This document shows positions 59,655 to 64,000 of a stretch of 64,000 nt of DNA, piece after piece. The notes beneath the pieces were generated by a model. It worked only from the letters and a program-made list of their open reading frames with translations. It was not told the DNA's origin and did not search any database. This DNA comes from Phycisphaerae bacterium (GTDB taxonomy: Bacteria > Planctomycetota > Phycisphaerae > Phycisphaerales > UBA1924): contig BJHL01000001.1 of NCBI GenBank assembly GCA_014192545.1, forward strand, positions 730,380-794,379, written 5' to 3'. The translations under genes were made by a program, and so were the position numbers. Position 1 is the first letter of the stretch. Each line of letters starts with the position of its first letter.

Positions 59655-62600
59655 TCAGCACGAACCCCCTGCCAACACGGCGAACAAGTCCGTCACATCG
59701 CGATCATCCGGGAAGATGCCGTCGCCATTGAAGTCAATCGAATCGCACGTCGGGCAAACGCCGCCAGCTATCACATCGAAGAAGTCAATCACGTCTTGAT
59801 CTTCCGGGAAGACGCCGTTGTTGTTAAAGTCAACGTTGCCTCTGCCAGTCGTTACGCTCACGCTTAGGCACGCGCTTGGCCCACAAGCTCCTGTGGTCCG
59901 CACAAAGTATGTCGTGCTAACCACTGGTGACGCAATTGTGAGACTTGCGCTCGTACCAATGACAGACGAGCCACAAGAATCCGCAAACCACTCGTACGTC
60001 CCGCTACCACCAGACGCGCTCAGCATGATCTGACCATCATCCACCGCGCAGAACGTGCTGCGATCCACCGCCACAGTTGTCGGCGGCGAAGTCGCCGCAT
60101 TCACGTTCACGTTCACGCTCGCGCACGTCGTATTGCCGCACGCACTCTCCCATCGGCAGAAGTACGTCGTGCTTGCCGTCGGACTTGCAATGACCAGCGA
60201 TGTGCCCGTGCCAATGCTCGCGCTGCCGCATGAACCCGCAAACCACCGCAGTGTCGTGCCGCTTCCCGCTGTCGCACTCAGCGTGATACTGCCCGCATCA
60301 TCCGAACAGAAGTTGTTGCGATTCACGCTCGCCAGCGTCGGCGGCGAAGGTGCCGCATTCACGTTGACTGCCACACTCGCGCACAGCGAGTTCCCACACA
60401 GATTCTCCCATCGGCAGAAGTACTGCGTACTCGCCGCGGGGCTTGCAATCACAATCGAACTGCCAGTCCCAATGCTCGTACTGCCGCACGCATCCGCAAA
60501 CCATCGAAGCGTCGCACCGCTGCCGCCACCGCCTGATGCAGTCAGCGTGATGTTGCCTGAATCATCCGAGCAGAAGTTGTTGCGATCCACCGTCACGCTG
60601 GTTGCAGCGGCAGGCGTTGTGTTGATGGCAACCACCACCGTGCCGCACACCGCACTGCTCACATTGTCGCTCGTGCGACGAGCCCGCGCGAAGTAAGTTC
60701 CAACCAGAGGCGTGGGCACCACCAGCGGATTTCCAGTTCCAACCAGCGTTCCACCACAGCTTGTGCGGAACCAATCAACCACTTCGCCGCTTCCAACCGT
60801 CGCGCTGAGCGAAACCGATTGCCCCGCGCATGCCGGGTTGGGCGTCGCCGTCACATTCGTTGGTGTCGCAGGTGCAGCCACGTTGATGCGGAAACTGGGA
60901 CTCACATTGAAGAACACATTGCCAACAGCTCGCACCATGAAACGAGCCGTATTGGTGCTCACGCCGGGAATCGTCACCGCCTGCGTGCCGTCATTGGGCG
61001 TGTTCGCAAGCACAACTGTTGGAAAGGTCAATCCCCCATCGCTGCTCAGCAAGACATCAACGTTCGCACAATTCACAGGCGCCACGTTGCTACTCGCAAC
61101 GTTCCACGTCAGCGTAAACGACGCACCGCCATTAAGAAGCGGATTACCCGTCGGATTCGTCACCGTAAACGGCCCCGACGCAGTATTGATCGTCACCCGC
61201 GTTTCCGCTCCCGCGCCGCTTGGCTGAATCGCCACGCCGCCGCCACCACTGCGATTGTCGCGCACCGTCGCGCGGAAACTCAGCGTCCGCGCCGCCTGCG
61301 GCAAGAACTCGCCCGCATCACGCGTGCCATCAATCACGTCGTCCAGCGCGGGGAAAAATCGCGTCGCACTCGCCACCGGCGCACGTGCCCGGAAAATCGG
61401 ATTCGTACCCAAATCTCCCTGCGAAAGCGCAGCCGCGCCCGCCGCCGTTGCACTATCGCTCTGTTCCCAGCTATACGTCAGCGCATCACCATCAGCATCA
61501 GCCGCACTCGTCACCGTGAGTGCGAACGGCGTTTGCTGCGGAATCACATACGTCAGTCCCGGCGCCGTAATTGTCGGAATGTTGTTGGTCGTCACCAGCG
61601 CGCCATCACATGTCAGGCCGCTGATGAACGTTCGCATGCCCTGAATGTTCTCGTGATGAAAGAACGGATCGCTGTTGCTCTGCAAGTTGTCAGCGCCGCA
61701 GATGCCCGCGTACGCCATGACCGTCGAGCCACTGCCCGGTTCGTATCGCCAGCTCGTTGTACCTGCATTGCCGTTGCAGCCCGCAAAGCTGTGTTGTCCG
61801 CTGAACTGGTGCCCAAGCTCGTGCGCGATGTAATCCACAGCAAACGGATCACCAACCGGCGGATCAAAGCAGCTCACGCCTCGCGCCTTGTTGCCCGCAC
61901 TGCACACCACACCCAGCCCCGCGACACCGCCGCTGCCCGTGCGTCCAACCACATGCCCTACATCAAAGTTCGCGCTTCCAACCACCGTCGTGACGTTGGT
62001 CTGATTCGCGCTGATCATCTGATTGACGTTAGAATCCGTATACGGATCCGTCGCGCTATCTGTATAAATGATGTTGGTGTTGTTCACCAGCAGCAGCCGC
62101 GTCTGCAGTTCGTTCTCGTAAATTCCGTTCACGCGGTTGATCAGCGTCGTGATCGCCACTTGTGCCTTGCTCTTTTTCACCGCGTCTGTATCCGCAGGCA
62201 AACTGTGATACGCCGTGAACTCCGCCGTCGCCGCAACCGCCAGCCGAACCGTGTTCAAACTCAGCACCACGCGCGTCTGAAATCCGCCGCCCGGCTGCTC
62301 CAACTGCCCGGCGTCCGCCCCAACCAAGCATCGCCACGCCGAACCAATCTCACGCGTGTAATCACGCTTGTAATAGCTCGTGTAGTAATCCACGTTTCCT
62401 TGGGTGCTCGGATCAATGTAATACGCTCCATTCACACTCAGCACCTGCGCATGAAACCCCGCCGGCGTCATGTCAAACCGCACGCTCGCAAACGCATCAT
62501 CCAGTCCCTGCCCCGCATACGTCTTCACGTCAGGCAGCTGCGCTGCCAAGTCAGGCATCATGATGGGTGATTCCACCACGCGGAATCGTTCAAACGTTCC

Positions 62601-62861
62601 ATCAGGCTTGGGCAGCCACACAATAATCGGCACCTGCCGGCTCGTCTCCAGCGGCGCACTCGCCAACGTTTGCCGCATCGCCACGACATCCAACAACACC
62701 TGCTGACCCTTCCCAGGCCTGATCCAAGGTGTCTGCGCTTCAACTTCAGCCGGCAGCGCATCAATTGCGAACCACCGACCATCCAGCGACATCTCCCCGC
62801 CGCGTGCCACGACGACGCACGCCGACGCTGCAAACAAAGCCGCCAAGCAAGCAAAGCGCAT
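59655..62861 (-). CDS. Secreted reprolysin-type zinc metallopeptidase with four Ig-like repeats and two dockerin-like tags
   Basis: 1,068 aa; GAGGAG before ATG 62861; signal peptide ends near residue 22. An unusual propeptide-like region precedes the peptidase domain, which has HELGHQFSGQH (zinc ligands and catalytic Glu) and the downstream Met-turn MAYAGICG, as in metzincins of the reprolysin/M12B-like group. After a jelly-roll-like region (residues about 440-690) come four similar 75-85-residue Ig-type domains, three with NNFCSDD(S/A)G.ITL, LRWFA..CGS.SIG and TYFCRW signatures, each holding several cysteines. Two tags end the protein (VDFNNNGVFPEDQDVID and CDSIDFNGDGIFPDDRDVTD). Probably an extracellular protease anchored like the S8 protease. 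Confidence 0.9.
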   Translation of the reverse strand: MRFACLAALFAASACVVVARGGEMSLDGRWFAIDALPAEVEAQTPWIRPGKGQQVLLDVVAMRQTLASAPLETSRQVPIIVWLPKPDGTFERFRVVESPIMMPDLAAQLPDVKTYAGQGLDDAFASVRFDMTPAGFHAQVLSVNGAYYIDPSTQGNVDYYTSYYKRDYTREIGSAWRCLVGADAGQLEQPGGGFQTRVVLSLNTVRLAVAATAEFTAYHSLPADTDAVKKSKAQVAITTLINRVNGIYENELQTRLLLVNNTNIIYTDSATDPYTDSNVNQMISANQTNVTTVVGSANFDVGHVVGRTGSGGVAGLGVVCSAGNKARGVSCFDPPVGDPFAVDYIAHELGHQFSGQHSFAGCNGNAGTTSWRYEPGSGSTVMAYAGICGADNLQSNSDPFFHHENIQGMRTFISGLTCDGALVTTNNIPTITAPGLTYVIPQQTPFALTVTSAADADGDALTYSWEQSDSATAAGAAALSQGDLGTNPIFRARAPVASATRFFPALDDVIDGTRDAGEFLPQAARTLSFRATVRDNRSGGGGVAIQPSGAGAETRVTINTASGPFTVTNPTGNPLLNGGASFTLTWNVASSNVAPVNCANVDVLLSSDGGLTFPTVVLANTPNDGTQAVTIPGVSTNTARFMVRAVGNVFFNVSPSFRINVAAPATPTNVTATPNPACAGQSVSLSATVGSGEVVDWFRTSCGGTLVGTGNPLVVPTPLVGTYFARARRTSDNVSSAVCGTVVVAINTTPAAATSVTVDRNNFCSDDSGNITLTASGGGGSGATLRWFADACGSTSIGTGSSIVIASPAASTQYFCRWENLCGNSLCASVAVNVNAAPSPPTLASVNRNNFCSDDAGSITLSATAGSGTTLRWFAGSCGSASIGTGTSLVIASPTASTTYFCRWESACGNTTCASVNVNVNAATSPPTTVAVDRSTFCAVDDGQIMLSASGGSGTYEWFADSCGSSVIGTSASLTIASPVVSTTYFVRTTGACGPSACLSVSVTTGRGNVDFNNNGVFPEDQDVIDFFDVIAGGVCPTCDSIDFNGDGIFPDDRDVTDLFAVLAGGSC

Positions 62862-63135
62862 AAGAACTCCTCGTTCATTCACGAACGTCAACCAACAACC
62901 CCCGATAAACCAATCAAACTTTCAACCGAAACAGTCAACGCTGAACCAGTGCGAGCATTGCCCTCACGAGGGGAACACTATACCAGAATCGTCAAGTGAG
63001 CCCAATCCCGAAAAGAGCCCGAAAATCACGCCGCTACTCGCCCGCTATCAGTCAGCGACTGCGCGTGCAGCAGGCATTCTGCCAATGAAACGTGCGCCAT
63101 CCGGCTGTCTTCCTTGCAGCATTCCCGCTGGCAAC

Positions 63136-63699
63136 TCACATGCCGTACATGAACTCCTCACGCACGACCTTCCCATCCTGCACCGTGTACACCGCCACCT
63201 CACGCATCGTGCGCCGGTTGCCCGTCTTCTTCTCTTCCACATCCATCGTGATGTGTACCGAAAATCCCGTCGAGCCCACAAACGGCCCCTCAGCTCGGCA
63301 GCCATGCACCGTGTTCTCGTTCATCCAGCTTTGGCATTTTTCAAACACCGCCTTGCGACCATGCCAAGCGAGATTCGCGCCCATCCCCTCAATGCTCGCA
63401 AAATCCTTCGACCAATGCTTGTCCCACAATGGCGTGTCGTCATGCGCCCCGCTGTTGAGGTGTGCAACCACCGCCGACCCAATCTCCATCGCACTCGCCC
63501 CGCCGCCCGTGCTGATGGGGTGCATCCCCACCAGCTTCTCAGCCTTCGCCGCGCTCGCCGCTGGCTTCTTCACTGCGACGGTTTTCATCGCTGGCTTGCT
63601 CGCCGGCTTCTTCGCTGGTGATTTCTTCACCGCAGCCTTCTTGCCCGCACCGTTCCCCGCAACCTTTGCCGCCATCTTCTTCGCTGTTTTCTTCGCCAT
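63136..63699 (-). CDS. NTF2/SnoaL-like protein with histone-H1-like N-terminal tail
   Basis: 187 aa; AAGGTGG precedes ATG 63699. Residues 1-70 are Lys/Ala/Pro repeats (AKKTAKKMAAKV, AVKKSPAKKPASKPAMK, VKKPAASAAK), indistinguishable in style from eukaryotic H1 or bacterial Hc1 tails and likely to bind nucleic acids. Residues 75-187 resemble an NTF2-like alpha/beta barrel (IGSAVVAHLNSGAHDDTPLW, HWSKDFASIEGMG, FSVHITMDVEEK, VAVYTVQDGKVVREEFMYG), as in SnoaL and nuclear-transport-factor-like families with diverse roles. The fusion is unusual. Function unknown. Confidence 0.75.
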   Translation of the reverse strand: MAKKTAKKMAAKVAGNGAGKKAAVKKSPAKKPASKPAMKTVAVKKPAASAAKAEKLVGMHPISTGGGASAMEIGSAVVAHLNSGAHDDTPLWDKHWSKDFASIEGMGANLAWHGRKAVFEKCQSWMNENTVHGCRAEGPFVGSTGFSVHITMDVEEKKTGNRRTMREVAVYTVQDGKVVREEFMYGM

Positions 63700-63810
63700 A
63701 GTGGTTCCACCTTTCACCGCGTGCATCCGCACCGCTCGTGCGAAATGTACCACAGACTCGCGAAGTCTGCAAGCGAAACTGCATCACTCATCGCGCGGCA
63801 ATTCTGCTGC

Positions 63811-63993
63811 TCACGAAATCGTCAACGTCGGCTTCCCACTCCCCCCACGCACCCCCGCCAGCGCAACCTGCCCCTCCAGATTCGTCACCAAATCCTCCAT
63901 CGCCTTCGCCAGCCGCTGCCCCGCCAAATCATCCTTCGCCGGCGTGAAGTTGCTCGTCGGATCGCCACTATCGCTGTTCCTCCGCAAACTCAT
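63811..63993 (-). CDS. Small hypothetical protein, possibly 5'-truncated at the window edge
   Basis: 60 aa reading MSLRRNSDSGDPTSNFTPAK and then a helical segment (AGQRLAKAMEDLVTNLEGQV). The frame has no stop between the ATG and the right edge, so the true gene may begin beyond the window. No family recognised. It lies just upstream of and in the same direction as the NTF2-like gene. Confidence 0.35.
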   Translation of the reverse strand: MSLRRNSDSGDPTSNFTPAKDDLAGQRLAKAMEDLVTNLEGQVALAGVRGGSGKPTLTIS

Positions 63994-64000
63994 CGTGATC

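Noticed and set aside
60819..62570. 583-aa plus-strand frame opposite the metallopeptidase
   Set aside because: Extreme Arg/His content and antisense to an intact tagged peptidase.
1..64000. CRISPR arrays, rRNA, tRNA, transposase genes
   Set aside because: Intergenic gaps were read for the clover-leaf and repeat-spacer pattern and none was convincing. The repeats seen are dispersed, not regularly spaced, and no transposase motif was found.

Overview
The window reads as chromosome of a Planctomycetota bacterium, most likely of the class Phycisphaerae. Reasons: high GC; frequent GTG starts; secreted proteins that end in a short Asp/Asn-rich tag with a Leu-Ala-Gly-Gly-x-Cys ending; a truncated protein at the left edge with the CGY...CPECG tail common in planctomycetes; and outer-membrane genes (porin, LptF-like permease, AsmA-like protein, lipoproteins). 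The genus is not determinable from this sequence. No rRNA, tRNA, CRISPR array, prophage or intact IS element was seen.

Layout. 1-9.5 kb: class II DAHP synthase, a DUF433/DUF5615-type toxin-antitoxin pair, cysS, an LptF/LptG-family permease, two small membrane proteins, a very acidic protein, a conserved hypothetical and a Tat-type FAD amine oxidase. 9.5-25 kb: a secretome block of six exported proteins (a repeat-rich beta-type protein, a small unknown, a third unknown, an NxxGxxxF-repeat protein, a HAF-type repeat protein and an S8 protease), all ending in one or two copies of the same tag, with an unlinked lpdA and a coiled-coil protein among them. 25-37.4 kb: an ABC-2 permease, a 1,462-aa AsmA-like protein, UbiX, an oversized DnaE and a PhoB-type response regulator. 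37.4-39.6 kb: a 1-kb non-coding stretch with a good promoter and a chain of hairpins in front of a porin. 39.7-57.6 kb: argS, a BtuF-like lipoprotein, a MalK-type ATPase, a GT2 glycosyltransferase, a His-rich P1B-type ATPase, gpsA, a beta-lactamase-fold protein without its catalytic residues, a squalene-cyclase-fold lipoprotein, an acyltransferase, a HAD phosphatase, a crotonase-family protein and a DUF4340-like protein. 57.7-64 kb: two more tagged secreted proteins (sorbosone/glucose dehydrogenase type and a reprolysin-type metallopeptidase), an NTF2-like protein with a histone-H1-like tail, and an edge fragment.

Two themes stand out. First, eight secreted proteins of unrelated architecture share a C-terminal, usually duplicated, dockerin-like tag, which implies a common receptor or anchoring step encoded elsewhere. 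Second, the chromosome is sprinkled with small paired inverted repeats (REPIN-like) of several sequence families. Some lie flush against stop codons, and at least three to four have been accommodated in frame inside the essential dnaE gene, which helps explain its unusual length of about 1,435 codons.
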